Part shown: positions 33,216-44,691 of the stretch, piece by piece
How the letters are laid out: each line of letters begins with the position of its first letter
How positions within the stretch are numbered: position 1 is the stretch's first letter
Assembly (NCBI GenBank): GCA_001247695.2
Contig: LGRX02027028.1
Coordinates: 28,952-92,951, forward strand
Source: Cymbomonas tetramitiformis
Taxonomy: Eukaryota; Chlorophyta; Pyramimonadophyceae; Pyramimonadales; Pyramimonadaceae
Reading direction: 5' to 3'
Length of the DNA: 64,000 nt
Made by a program: the position numbers and the translations under genes
The notes under the pieces: generated by a model
Told to the model about the DNA's origin: nothing
What the model saw: the letters and a program-made list of their open reading frames with translations, nothing else
Database searches by the model: none

Positions 33216-35620
33216 CTGATATATATATGTGACCGATGGACGAAAACCTCTTGGGTACATGTTTCCATGGCCTGATTTTTATATGGTCGACAATTTTTGG
33301 CAAAAAGTCATTGGCTATCAGCTTTTGACTTAGAAGCCACAATGTTATAGAAGCTGCGACCTATTGTAACCATATGCGGTAGTTATGCCTTCAGCATACG
33401 TTGACAATATGATTATGTGGAACTTATAATCCCACTTAAGTTGCATCATGATAAATTTATCCAGGTGTTAACAAGTGTTCAGGATTTGATAAGGGGTTGA
33501 CGCCCCACAAGCCAAAGGTCACTGTCTCATAAGGCTCGCCTCAAGTGTGCGGCTTTGAGGATTAGTGTCCTGGCGAGGCACAGTCATGATGCTTCCTAGT
33601 CCATAATGGAACTGGAAATGAGAATGCTCAAGATATCCGAAGACAGGAAGGCTTTTGGTTGGCCAGAATTACTGTCAAGATGCTTAACTTTGATGGAATG
33701 GCATTCGGATACAAACTGTGCAACCATGCATGTGATTTATGCATTGGTGTATGACTTTGATGAATTGTCTCTTGTCGTGAACCTGGAAGGAATGACGGGC
33801 AAATAGCTAGAGTGGCGGATTTACTCACTCGGCTTTTCTGTTATGGAATTCGATGCCTGATGGCACAACTAGCAATCCTTTGCTCAGATGCTTTCCTTAA
33901 GACATTGGCAACAACTTGTGTGCCAGCTTCTCTAGATTTGGGGAGAAACCATGGATCAACAATTCATTAATCAAAACACATGTATCAAGGTTGATTCATC
34001 GAATCCTTCAACTCTTGAATTTCGACAATCAGCATCTCAGGCTGTTGACGTCAAAGTGATGGTCGTAAGCTTATAATATAGCTTATTCACCTTTGAAAAA
34101 CCATCGTTCTCCAGTATCAGTGCCCTTCATATAATATGATAGAGCCGGAGAAATATGCATCTATGATTTCTTCATAATGAACTTCATGTGTTAGTAAGTC
34201 AAATAAGACTTCATTTGATGTTTCAATCGGCATGATGTACCGTGTCATCAATTTTATGGCTGCTATACACAGATGCTGGAACTTTTGATAAGATCTTTAA
34301 TTTTCCAAGCAAAATCACAATGATGTAAGGTGTGGCAGCTGTATGAAAATGAATGAATCTATACTCTTCCTTCCCCTCGCAAAAAGAGATGTATCAAACC
34401 AATCAGATGGTGATGGAGGATGTTATTCAATCATTATGTTATGTGAAAAATGATTTGATAGAGAATCAGACTGAGATTACTCATCGAATGCTTTAGAGGT
34501 AACAATGTCAATCTGAACATTGATTCTCTCTACGTCATATTGGCAATATGCCTGACGTTTTTGAATGTGGCAAATGCCAGATGATGTCAAATGCAGTCGT
34601 TGGGTTGCAGCCCACATACTTTGTCAGTTTAGGGTCAATATAGTGTACCCAATTTTAGACAATGGTTCTGGAAAATGATTGTCATGATGAACAAAGAAAT
34701 CAGTGATGGTACCGAAGTTAACTTTGGTATCGAAGCTAATGGAGAGTCGATCAAGAAGTGTCCGTAATGACAACAAATTACTACGAGTTATATTTTCGTA
34801 GTTGATGGATGGCTGACATGTCATTTCATTATGAATAGAACATGGCATTGCCTAGTGATATGTGTATATTCTTCAGCACATGATCACTTATCTCAATAGT
34901 GCCCATTTTATTTTGCAGATTGCGGGTTTTCCAAGACTTCGTGGCCTAATGGATGAGGCAACAAATTTCTAAACATTCCAGAATGAACTTTCAAAGAGTT
35001 TTCATTTCTTAATGAAGCATGCTTGTCTTATGTGCCAAAATGCAGAGCTGATGATCTTTGTTGCACTTCAATTGTTTAATGTGCACTAATGAAATGTCTC
35101 GTGATATATAATCTCACAGAATAGGCTTTGCTCAATGGCGATATGATCAGATATGTAATGATCAATGAAGACAAGATGGTTGGTATGGCTCATTCAGTAG
35201 GCATAATTACCTCAAAGAGATGCCAATACACGGATACATATCAAGACATAAGGGCAATAGGCTTATTGTATAGCCTTCAAGGTAGCTAGCATTTATGCTG
35301 CATTGGTCAGCTCAGTGGCTTTGACCTTTTTAGGTGTTGTACTCAGGCTGTAGCCTGCATATTGCATTGAGTACTCTTGACACCTTTAATGATACAATCA
35401 GATGATATGTATGAAATATCAAGAATGGTTGCCCTTTTTCAATGATCATCGGTGGCAGAGGCTATAGTGCTTGCACCGTGTCAGTATACAATTCTAGTCT
35501 GGATACATGCTAGACCAGATGTATACAATGTCTAGGTCTTCAAAATCAAGCTCATATGTATGTCATGGCTGATGACCTTAGAAATGTTTGATACTTATAT
35601 GTGTCAACTTCATGGAGTTC

Positions 35621-37184
35621 TGCATGGTTTGACTGTATATAGTCAGGCTTACCAAAGCAAAAACGATGATGCAACTTAATTGTTTTATTTTATTATTTGT
35701 CTTTATTATCTATTTGGTTTTTAGTTGTATTTTTAGCTTACCATCTTCCCCCCTCAAGGAAGTGTATTGCTAGGCGGTTGTCAAGCGCCGTTTAAATACA
35801 ACAGAGGTCCGACCTCTATGTGATGACGTGATAGCTTACTATGAAGCTGGATAGCAGTTCTCGGGATGCAGCCCCTTGCACCGAAGGTGCATTGCAGTTC
35901 TTGGGATGCAGCCCGAATTCACGTCATCAGCGTGGGTCATATAGTGCCCATGCATGTGCTGTATAAAATACAACACTACCCTCCAGCAGCGAAGTGGTTT
36001 GCTATTACCATTATCGTATGCTGTGGGATGTCAATATATGATCAGAGAGCATGGATATATATATATATGTACCATGTTTGTCAATATCGGAGAGACTATG
36101 TCTTCTTTAAAATCCTTATGACTATATATATAATGGTGGTATACTGATGTCAACACCTTCTCTCTGAGTGATTGATTTCAGATGTGATGTCGTGGCAAAA
36201 AATATGTCCACGTCATTGGCACGAGTCATGTTGTGTCCATGTATACACGATCTTAGCGCAGGTCACAATACAGTGCCCGAGCATACGCGATTTTAGCGTA
36301 GGTCACATTGTGCCTCTGTTTATTACATCTGATAATATATGTTACTCATCTTTGTGAGTCTAGACAACATTGTGCTGATTGCAATGCTTTCTCTGGTGAC
36401 TTATATATCACAGATTATACCAATGTGGTGATCAGTCCAGTGCAATATTTTGTCACCGGAATGTACAGGGATTGTGAATGATTGCAATCCAGCCGGAGAA
36501 TAATCTCAACAGCTTATTCTGTACTAATGAATTCATCGGAGTTATACTTATTTCGACGATTCAAAAACCCATGTCATTGTAGTGACGACATCTCATATGA
36601 ATATATAGGGTTTTTATCAGAATGCTTTTATGTGATGTCAACATTTATGAACAATTCACTTGCATCTTAGGATCAAAGGAGTTACGCTTGGAAGGTCTTG
36701 CATGATGGTCACCAACAGTTATCAGCTGTTATTCAGGTGCCAAATTCTGCCTTCAGCACTGGGACTACATCAACCAGTCTTACAGCGATGCACTTGTCCT
36801 TCCCACTCTTATATACAGCTATAGTGCCAAAGTATATCTGGTGGGATATATATATATATACATTATATAACTATCATCTTCTGATCCAGGAAATGCAATT
36901 AAGCATGGTATCAGGTTATATGTTATGTATATAGTTCAGCATTCCAAACTTACTCGAGAATGTAAATGCTGAGCAAGAGTCAACTTATAGTCATTGGGAT
37001 ATAGTTTCCCATCCAAGTTTACACTTTATTAGTGATAGTGGATTTAACGTTGTACAGATTTCAACGTTATTTGTGGATGCAGTGATTTTATCAAAAGCAA
37101 TCTATCAGAAATCACCAGATCGGAATATGAAATGGATATGTGTGAATCCTATCCACCTTCTTCCCCCCTTGAGGAAGTGTGAAT
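35621..37184. other. AT-rich remnant, no supported gene
   Basis: Contains two copies of the block CTTCCCCCCTCAAGGAAGTGT or close to it (35748 and 37158), which matches 10338-10360 in the intact gypsy leader, so gypsy-derived DNA reaches to the edge of the hAT element. The rest is not recognisable. Confidence 0.45.
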
Positions 37185-37640
37185 CAAGGCACGGTATCGA
37201 TAACTGTCGATAACTGATATATCGATATATCGGTAATATCGCTATCAATCGATACCTTTTTATGTCGGTATCGGAATATCACTATCGACTAATATTGCAT
37301 TGCGTACTATTGGTATCGACTAATAGGTTGAGGACGAATATTGCAATCGACTAATGCCACGTTTGCACTTATCGGTATCAACTGATACCAAATCAATGAC
37401 ATATCGGAAATAATATCGGAAAATCGGAAAATCGGTATCGATCTTTGGATCGCACTCCACTCTGCTTTCATTCGTCCATATTGCCATTCTCCTATGGCGT
37501 TAAGGTTTCATCGACTTACGGAATGAGTATGTAATTTTCGGACCCCGCATCGAAGCATCGATCCGCCCCTTGCCACCCCATATATACGTAATTCGAGTGG
37601 GTGTTTCGGACCAATTGTCTCATTTGTCAATTAAAATATT

Positions 37641-40600
37641 ATGGCTCGAACTCGCGGACCTAAACGTAGAAAGGCGAATCACACAGACGTTGTGTTGGTT
37701 GCCCAAGGCAAAGGATTGGTCAAACGCACTCAGAATCATCCGTATGACTCCGCTGGGAGTGACGATGTGGAATACCAAGTGAGGGAAATCAAAGCGCACA
37801 GGAAGTGCTACGGCGTAGACCAGTATCTCGTCGGCTGGGAGGGGTTAGCAACTCAGCACGATACGTGGGAGCCCGTGGAGAACCTGCCAGGTTCGGAAGA
37901 CGCTATCACAGCGTTCTGCAAGGAGCAAGCCGAGAAAGCCGCGGAGTCTGAGGCTAGAGAGGCAGGGAATAAACGTAAACGCTTGTCGACAGCTAGAAGT
38001 GCACCCAACGCCGATGGCGATGAAAGAGATGATGCACCAGGTATGAAACGACGGAAGACTCCCCTTCACTATTTACGCGCCGACCCGCTTCGTTGTGTGT
38101 GTGTGCGTATAACAATTATCTAACTTTCGTTGGATGACCACAGAAGTTGAGGAAGATGGACAGCTACTCGACCCCAAGAACGGCAAAACGAAGCGTAGGG
38201 CTAAGGTGTGGGGCTACTTCTGGATCATCAAGACCGACGGTCGTGTCACGCATACGACGGTTTGCAAGTTGTGTGGCCCGAACACTACCCCTGCAGCTTA
38301 TTGTGGCAACACAAGCAATATGCGCAGTCATCTCTCACACGTCCATCAAGATGCATTCTGCCAGTTGGTCCTCGCTGAGAAGAAGGCCGAGGGCGTCAGC
38401 GTCGAGAGCAGCAACTTTGGGCATGATACTCCTGATACTGGGACTATCGAGGCCATGCTCCCCCAAGTTTCAACTGAGAAACGTGACGTTCTACATAAGA
38501 AGTTCGCGCTATGGATCGTAAGGAGGCGTAGGTGCGTGCCCTACAATTTCGGAACACGCAGCTTTGTGAACTTTGTTTGCCTTTGTTCTCGGTGCGTGTG
38601 CAATATGCATTCTTTCGTGCTCAGAGAATCAATCACGAGTAATCGTATTTTTGTATGCCTTCTGTTCATTCGCAAATTATAATCATATCGTATAGATGCA
38701 TGATTGCATACATATCGCATGCGACTGCGGCGATCATCCGTGTATATGTAGCATATCACGCGACATGCATCGTGCATTTCGCATCGATACCGCATGCGCG
38801 ATTATCATCAATTACGTGCGTCGTCGCATTCAGTGTCGACAACGGATCCGGGTCCAATCCGAATTCGTAGGACGGATCCAGAAATCTTTCAGGCTTCGAC
38901 GCTTCGGATCCAGCAATTTGTCTGAATCGGTTCGTATCTGTACCTGTCGGAGCCAACGAAAATCAGGCTTCGTTCGAACGGATACACGAAATTTCAGGAT
39001 TGTCACTGTATCCGTACTCAAAAATCCAGAAAATGTCTGGATTAGTCTCCGTGGATCCGTTATATTCCATGCTGCCGAACGAAAAGTCAAATGTCAAATT
39101 ATCAATTGTGATATGAATTTCGATTGTCAAGGGATATACACTAATCAAAATGCGTGGGCAAATGTCACGGATTTATCCTCTTAGCACATCTGGGAAAGCA
39201 GGGCCATATTGGCAAACACCCTAAAGGATGTGGGTTCAAATTTTTACTTGGCAGGTTTGGATTCGCAGAATCGTCGGAATTGACGGATTTTTTACGGATC
39301 AGGATTCGATGCTTCGAATCCAGTAGAATTTCAGGATCTTCCCGTATCTGTATCTTTCGAAGCCGCTTAAATTGAGGATTCGATAGGTCGAATTCTGATT
39401 TGTGTCTGGATCCGGAGCAACGAATCCGGATCCGTTGTCCACACTGGTCGCATTCGTCATCGTATCTCTCGCATGCGACTGCGGCGATCATCCATGTACT
39501 ATATATGTAGCATATCATGCGACATGCATCGTACATTTCGCATCGATACCGCATGCGCGATTATCATTAATTATGTGCGTCGTCGCATTCGTCATCGCAT
39601 CTCTCGCATGCGACTGCGGCGGTCATCCGTATATGTAGCACATCATGCGACATGCATCGTGCATTTCGCATCGATACCGCATGCGCGATTATCATCAATT
39701 ATGTGCGTCGTCGCATTCGTCATCGCATCTCTCGCATGCGATTGCGGCGATCAACCGTGTGGATATGTAGCATATCATGCGACATGCATCGTGCATTTCG
39801 CATCGATACCGCATGCGCGATTATCATCAATTGCGTGCGTCGTCGCATTCGTCATCGCATCTCTCGCATGCGACTGCGGCGATCATCCATGTACTATATA
39901 TGTAGCATATCATGCGACATGCATCGTACATTTCGCATCGATACCGCATGCGCGATTATCATTAATTATGTGCGTCGTCGCATTCGTCATCGCATCTCTC
40001 GCATGCGACTGCGGCGGTCATCCATGTACTGTATATGTAGCATATCATGCGACATGCATCGTGCATTTCGCATCGATACCGCATGCGCGATTATCATCAA
40101 TTATGTGCGTCGTCGCATTCGTCATCGCATCTCTCGCATGCGACTGCGGCGATCAACCGTGTGGATATGTAGCAAAGCATGCGACATGCATCGTGCATTT
40201 CGCATCGATACCGCATGCGCGATTATCATCAATTATGTGCGTCGTCGCATTCGTCATCGCATCTCTCGCATGCGACTGCGGCGATCATCCATGTACTATA
40301 TATGTAGCATATCATGCGACATGCATCGTACATTTCGCATCGATACTGCATGCGCGATTATCATTAATTATGTGCGTCGTCGCATTCGTCATCGCATCTC
40401 TCGCATGCGACTGCGGCGATCAACCGTGTGGATGCGACTGGGGACGTATGCATTGCACGCAGATCGCTATCTATTGGCGAGACCGATAGCGAACTCCGCG
40501 ATATTTTTGACTACATATTTCAAGGCGGATATACTCTGCCGACGTACAAGCTCGTCGTGCAAAAGGTCCTCGAGCTATCCGCGGAGGGGAGGGAACGAAC

Positions 40601-42407
40601 GCGTGATGTATTGTTGGCTTTGCTCGAAGAGGGCATTCTGCCCAGCATCGCTGGCGACATATGGTCTGAAGGGGGCATTAGTCTTTTCGGCATTATTGCA
40701 TATTGGTTGGACGCTGACTTCACACTGCAACAAAGATTGTTGGCTGCTGTGCCGTTTTCTGATGTTCGTCACACTGCCGCCGAGATTCTCGTAGCCACTA
40801 AGAAAGCGTGTGCAGCGATGGGAGTGGGTGTTTTTGACGACGAGAAGGACACTGTGTGCGAGTTTGTGCACTGCACAGCATCGGACTCTGCTTCGAACAT
40901 CGTTTCTGGGTGGGGGGCTTTCGATGGCCACGAGTGCAACTGCCACTTACTGGCGTTGTGTGTGCTCGAGTTTTTGAAAAGCCACGGTGTGAAGGAGGTA
41001 TTTAAGAGCCTACGTGGAATGTCTTCACACTTTAGCCACAACATCATTGCACACGTGCCAGTCGAAGCACGACCTGCCAGAGACTACGCCCCCCAAAGAT
41101 AACGACACCCGCACTGGTTGGAGTGGTGCCTACCTCCAAAGTGCTTGGTATCGCCAACAACAGGTGCGCATGCCGACATACGTGAGTGCGTGTATCTGCA
41201 ATCATAATTTCATGTATTTTACTTACGAATGCCTCGGGAAGTCTACCTTTACCAGGTGCATACGTACGTATTACTAAAGTGTGAAGTGTGTTCATATACG
41301 ACGGAGAGCGTATGTTAATAAGACATAGGTGTGTGGTGTTGGGCACGATTGTCTCAGGAGGCAGTAAGGATGTACGACCTCGAAAATCCCCGGAAAGCGG
41401 CGAACGCGGCGGCCAACCCTGATGGAAGCGTATACAAGGATCACAAGCTGCTGGACGTTCAGTGGGACATTGTGAACGAGTCGGTCTACATCCTAAACTT
41501 GACCACGGAGTGCATTAACTTGCTGCAAGGAACGGACTATCCCACTGCCAACCTTGTCTTGCCCCTCATTGGTTCTCTCGCTTTCAAGTTGCACGCTCTC
41601 ACGCCAGTGAAGTATGAGAAGCAAGTGAGGGACATCTACAATGAGGCGGTTAAAATAGCTCGTGAACAATTGTACCAAGCAGTGTGCCGCCGTTACTTCA
41701 ACGGACTTATGGAGTGTAAGCTGGAGGATTTCTGCGTCGCTACATTTCTGGATCCACGTTACAAGGACTTTGAGTTCAAGTATGTAAATAAATGGAATAA
41801 GGGTGCGTCTAATTAGTTGTGATGTGCATAACATAACTTGTAAAACACTAACTTTGTGTTTAGCACTTTTTGCAAGTGAAGGATTGTGGAAGTTGTTTGT
41901 GGATTGACGGTGTGCTTACATGTCGCGGTGGCAGGTACCTTAACGGTGGAGAAGGCCCAAGGGTGGGCCCGTAGTTGTTGGCAGAATGACTGGCGACCTA
42001 TTGCTCAGAACGGTTCGTTGCAGGATCCCGCCTCGGTGTCGATGGTTAGTGTGCCACGGAGGTCTGCCCCTGCCAAGAAGAGAACCGTGACGACTGTGGC
42101 CAGCTTTTTAGATAGTGATAGTGAGGATGATGAAGTGGGTGAGCTCATAGTGGCGGAAAGGGCTGAAGATGAATTTGAAAAGTACATGGCACTGCCTGCA
42201 GCAACAAAGCATGCGGACCCTCTAGTATGGTGGAAAGCTGCTGCTAAAAACCTCCCACACATGGCCAAGATGGCGAGGCAATTCCTGGCTGCTAGTACCG
42301 CAGGTGTGGAGCGTGCATTTAGCGCCTGCGGCCAAATGCATAGTGACCTTAGAAAGTGTCTAAAAGAGGGTACCATAGAGCACGCACTTATGGCAGCGAT
42401 GAATTAG
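37641..42407 (+). CDS. hAT transposase with N-terminal chromodomain and BED-type zinc finger
   Basis: Exons 37641-38040, 38144-38531, 40463-41163, 41358-41802 and 41935-42407 join in phase, apart from one extra base near 41035. This gives about 800 residues. Order: basic N-terminus; chromodomain at about residues 48-100 (EYQVREI, QYLVGWEG, HDTWEPVENL), with the first two aromatic cage residues present and Leu at the third; BED-like zinc finger (C-x2-C ... H-x4-H, SHLSHVH) near residues 180-215; hAT catalytic core with IAGDIWSEGGISLFGI, ASDSASN and NCHLLAL; then ATFLDPRYKDFEF; and the C-terminal dimerisation motif VERAFSACGQMHSDLRK. The chromodomain should bind methylated histone tails and could target excision or insertion. 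The frameshift makes this copy probably inactive unless it is a sequencing error. Confidence 0.88.
38696..40440 (+). repeat. Tandem array of 128-135-bp units
   Basis: About eight units after the MITE, starting at 39461, 39596, 39724, 39856, 39991, 40126, 40258 and 40393, and at least one before it (38696-38830). Each has CTCGCATGCGACTGCGGCG, GCGACATGCATCGTRCATTTCGC and GCATGCGCGATTATCAT. Two length variants (middle part GTACTATATATGTAG or GTGTGGATATGTAG) alternate irregularly. Open frames of 338 and 380 codons across the array are repeat artefacts. Confidence 0.95.
38831..39446. mobile_element. hAT-type MITE inserted in the satellite array
   Basis: The 616-bp element has TIRs CAGTGTSGACAACGGATCCGG and an exact 8-bp TSD GTCGCATT (38823-38830 and 39447-39454), the hallmark of hAT elements. 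The interior is rich in GGATCCG/GAATCCG words in both orientations, and no product is coded. It is a different family from its host element, whose ends start CAAGGC. Confidence 0.93.
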
Positions 42408-42711
42408 ACTACTTTGTTATTACAATGTAGAGTGCTAGAGTCCAGCATTTGCATGGAACAATAATTATCGGAATAAGTCCGATATATCGATATATTAGTT
42501 TATTGGTATTACTCGATACCTATTTGTGCACCTATCACAATATCGCAATCGACTGATACCTGTTCTCCTAATATTGGTATCGGTTAATAGCTTAGGATGG
42601 CATATCGGTATCGACTAATTAAAAAAACTGGATATCGGTATCGACTAATACTTATTTTTGACTTATCGGAAAAAACTAATACCACCTAGAACCAACCGAT
42701 ACCGTGCCTTG

Positions 42712-44691
42712 GTGACTGGTATCCCGCGCACCGTCTCCGTCAGCTTTCGTGCATTTTGGTGCACTCCGTCATTTTTTTATAAGAATCCTTCTACACTCTG
42801 GCCAGCAGCGCCTCTGCTGCCGGGGGACCGCTTTACCGTACGGCATTTTTGACGTCACCACCGTTTTCCTCGTCAAAAACTGCCCCAATTTGACCTTTAG
42901 ATCGTTCCATTCGCTTGATTTTTCGAGAAGATACCTTTTCACTTGGGAACCCTATCTTGGGGTTCGCAGAATTCTGCAGACAGCTGGCTGGAACTGTCAT
43001 GTCCACAAAACGTCAGCGTGCACGTATGGCCGCTGTTCGTTCAGCGTTGCTCTCTCTCCGAGTGCATCGACATCCTTTTACCGCTGGTTATGTTCTGGTG
43101 GTGCCTGGTGGTGCTTGCGCACCAGGCACCAATCACAACGACAACATCCTAGACGACAACGACGAGACCAATGACTTCCACGACTTCGTCTCGCCACTTC
43201 CCTCACCTTCGCCTTGTGCCCCCAGTGGTCGCCATCTGGTGGTGTCTGGTGGTGCTATCACGACCGCTTCCCCCCTCTCCATCATCCCTTTCGAGTTCCT
43301 CCCCATGACCTCGATCACGTTCCCTCACCGCATTTTCCACCTTCCACCTCCCTATCCCCTCTTCAGCGACGCATTCGCTCTGGTGGTGCCAGGCCGCTTT
43401 TAGCTTTGGCACCGCGTGGGCATTGGCTGATTCATCGTTTTCGTGGCGCTCGAGGACTTCTGCAATCGAGAACTCCGCCGCCGCCATTCCGCAATCACGC
43501 CGCGGCTTTTAGATGCTTGCCCTATGTACTAGGAATTTAGGCAACGCCCCATGCACGGATGTGCTTCTAGTTGGGTTGAGAAAGGCCCCTTAGGCCTAAA
43601 CATTCTAGTAACTTGGGTTAGGATTTAGGGTTTGCCTGCTTCGGGATGACCACTCACACCTTCGGGGTGAGGTGTTGTCACGGGGAAGCCGATTTCCCCC
43701 CCCCACTGTATGGGGGCCTGCTTCTCCTAGTATCACCCCTTGCTGCGTGTGTCACTGGTCGTGTGTCACCGTATGCCACTCACCTGCTAGAAAGCTCACT
43801 CCCGTAATCCTTCTATCAGTTTTGTTATCACCGGTTTCCCCACCACTGCTTTCTGAGTCCCTGTTGCAGTGAAACTGTTATATATATCCACAGAAATATA
43901 TACCTATTTTCACCTGTTCTATCATTGAGCCGCATCGGGTCTCGAGTAGATCGCCTTGTTACAACAACACTTGTACCGCTCAATTGTACACCGTTCGCAC
44001 ACACACGCACACGGTGTCGCGAACCCGTGCACAGCGTGGGATCTAAGAAGCCACTCGTGGTCAGCGAGCACAAATGCACTTCCCACTTCACAGCCCGAAC
44101 TCTATAGCCAGGCAAACTCTAACCAACCTCAATGTAGCACTGCAACTTTGCCTTATGTACTTGTGGAAATTTTAAAGTTTTTTAGCACACCATATATGCC
44201 TCATGGGTATATTTTCGTCCAGAATAAAAATAAACGTGTGATTCGAACTAAGGGTCGCAGTTCGAAACGTTCCGCAAGCGCATCGCGACCCTTCCAATAA
44301 CTTGATAACTCTTTAGAACTGTGATAATTCAAAAAAAAACTTCTCCGCCCGGTTTACCCTAAAAAACGCAGTTTTTCACACAATAAAAATGCGTTAATAT
44401 TTTAGTTTTTAGAAATATTTTCGCGACCTTAAGGTATATTTTGACTCCCACTTTGACCTGTTTGCCTCACTATGCCTCTTTCTCGCCAAAACCCTGCCTT
44501 GCGGCGTGATTTTCGTTACGCTTTTTATTGATATGTGATATGCGATAAAAAGACCAGTATTTTTAGCTACGGCTCAGATTCCGGAAAATACCATAATTAC
44601 TGGCGAAGCTAGGGGGTACGCTCCCCAGTGAGGAACCTGTACCATACTTGAGCGACTTACAGCCGTAAAAAGGCAAAAGAAAAACATTAAT
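42712..44691. other. Unassigned region with a possible 5' exon at 42915-43403
   Basis: A plus frame at 42915-43403 is open for 162 codons, with a basic start (STKRQRARMAAVRSALL) and Pro/Ser-rich remainder. No family is recognised, and the reverse strand is also open, so support is weak. A 12-bp perfect inverted repeat (TGGTGCCTGGTG) sits at about 43098-43132. 43600-43735 is a dispersed repeat copy. 44330-44690 has no visible feature. Confidence 0.35.
43600..43735 (+). repeat. Second copy of the dispersed C/G-hairpin repeat
   Basis: Matches the minus strand of 31050-31222 in the order of its conserved words, including CCTTCGGGGTGAGGTG. The poly-C and poly-G runs around CTGTATG can pair. Confidence 0.6.

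Larger units (their letters stand above)
31482..35620 (-). mobile_element. Decayed second copy of the gypsy family
   Basis: Starts with an LTR copy at 31482-32094, followed by the same polypurine tract and 3' untranslated sequence as 4462-5410 (to about 33060). Coding sequence is mostly gone, but 35240-35440 still aligns with the chromodomain end of the intact element (GCTGCATTGGTCAGCTC and GCTTTGACC are shared with 5518-5550). No matching second LTR was found, so the 5' end is lost. 33220-35240 holds nothing I can recognise. Confidence 0.75.
38532..40462 (+). other. Satellite-filled intron of the hAT transposase
   Basis: The donor after CGTAG (GTGCGT) and the acceptor GCACGCAG join the zinc-finger exon to the core exon in phase, giving R-R-R-S-L-S-I-G across the junction. 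Almost all of the 1.9 kb is the tandem array plus a MITE. Confidence 0.7.
37185..42711 (+). mobile_element. hAT transposon with chromodomain-bearing transposase
   Basis: The 5,527-bp element has TIRs CAAGGCACGGTATCG at both ends, differing by one base from those of the 981-bp derivative at 12224-13204. Subterminal regions (37200-37440 and 42440-42700) are filled with short words such as GGTATCGACTAAT in both orientations, likely transposase-binding sites. The flanking 8-mers (GTGTGAAT left, GTGACTGG right) do not match, so the original TSD has been lost or one end was rearranged. It encodes one transposase gene (37641-42407). Confidence 0.9.

Noticed and set aside
39473..40794. Open frames of 338 and 380 codons over the satellite array
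   Set aside because: They follow the 128-135-bp tandem unit and would not be in register with the transposase exons. They arise because the repeat happens to lack stops.
37185..42711. A direct 8-bp duplication around the chromodomain-hAT element
   Set aside because: The flanking 8-mers GTGTGAAT and GTGACTGG share only a few bases, so I do not claim a TSD here although TIRs are clear.
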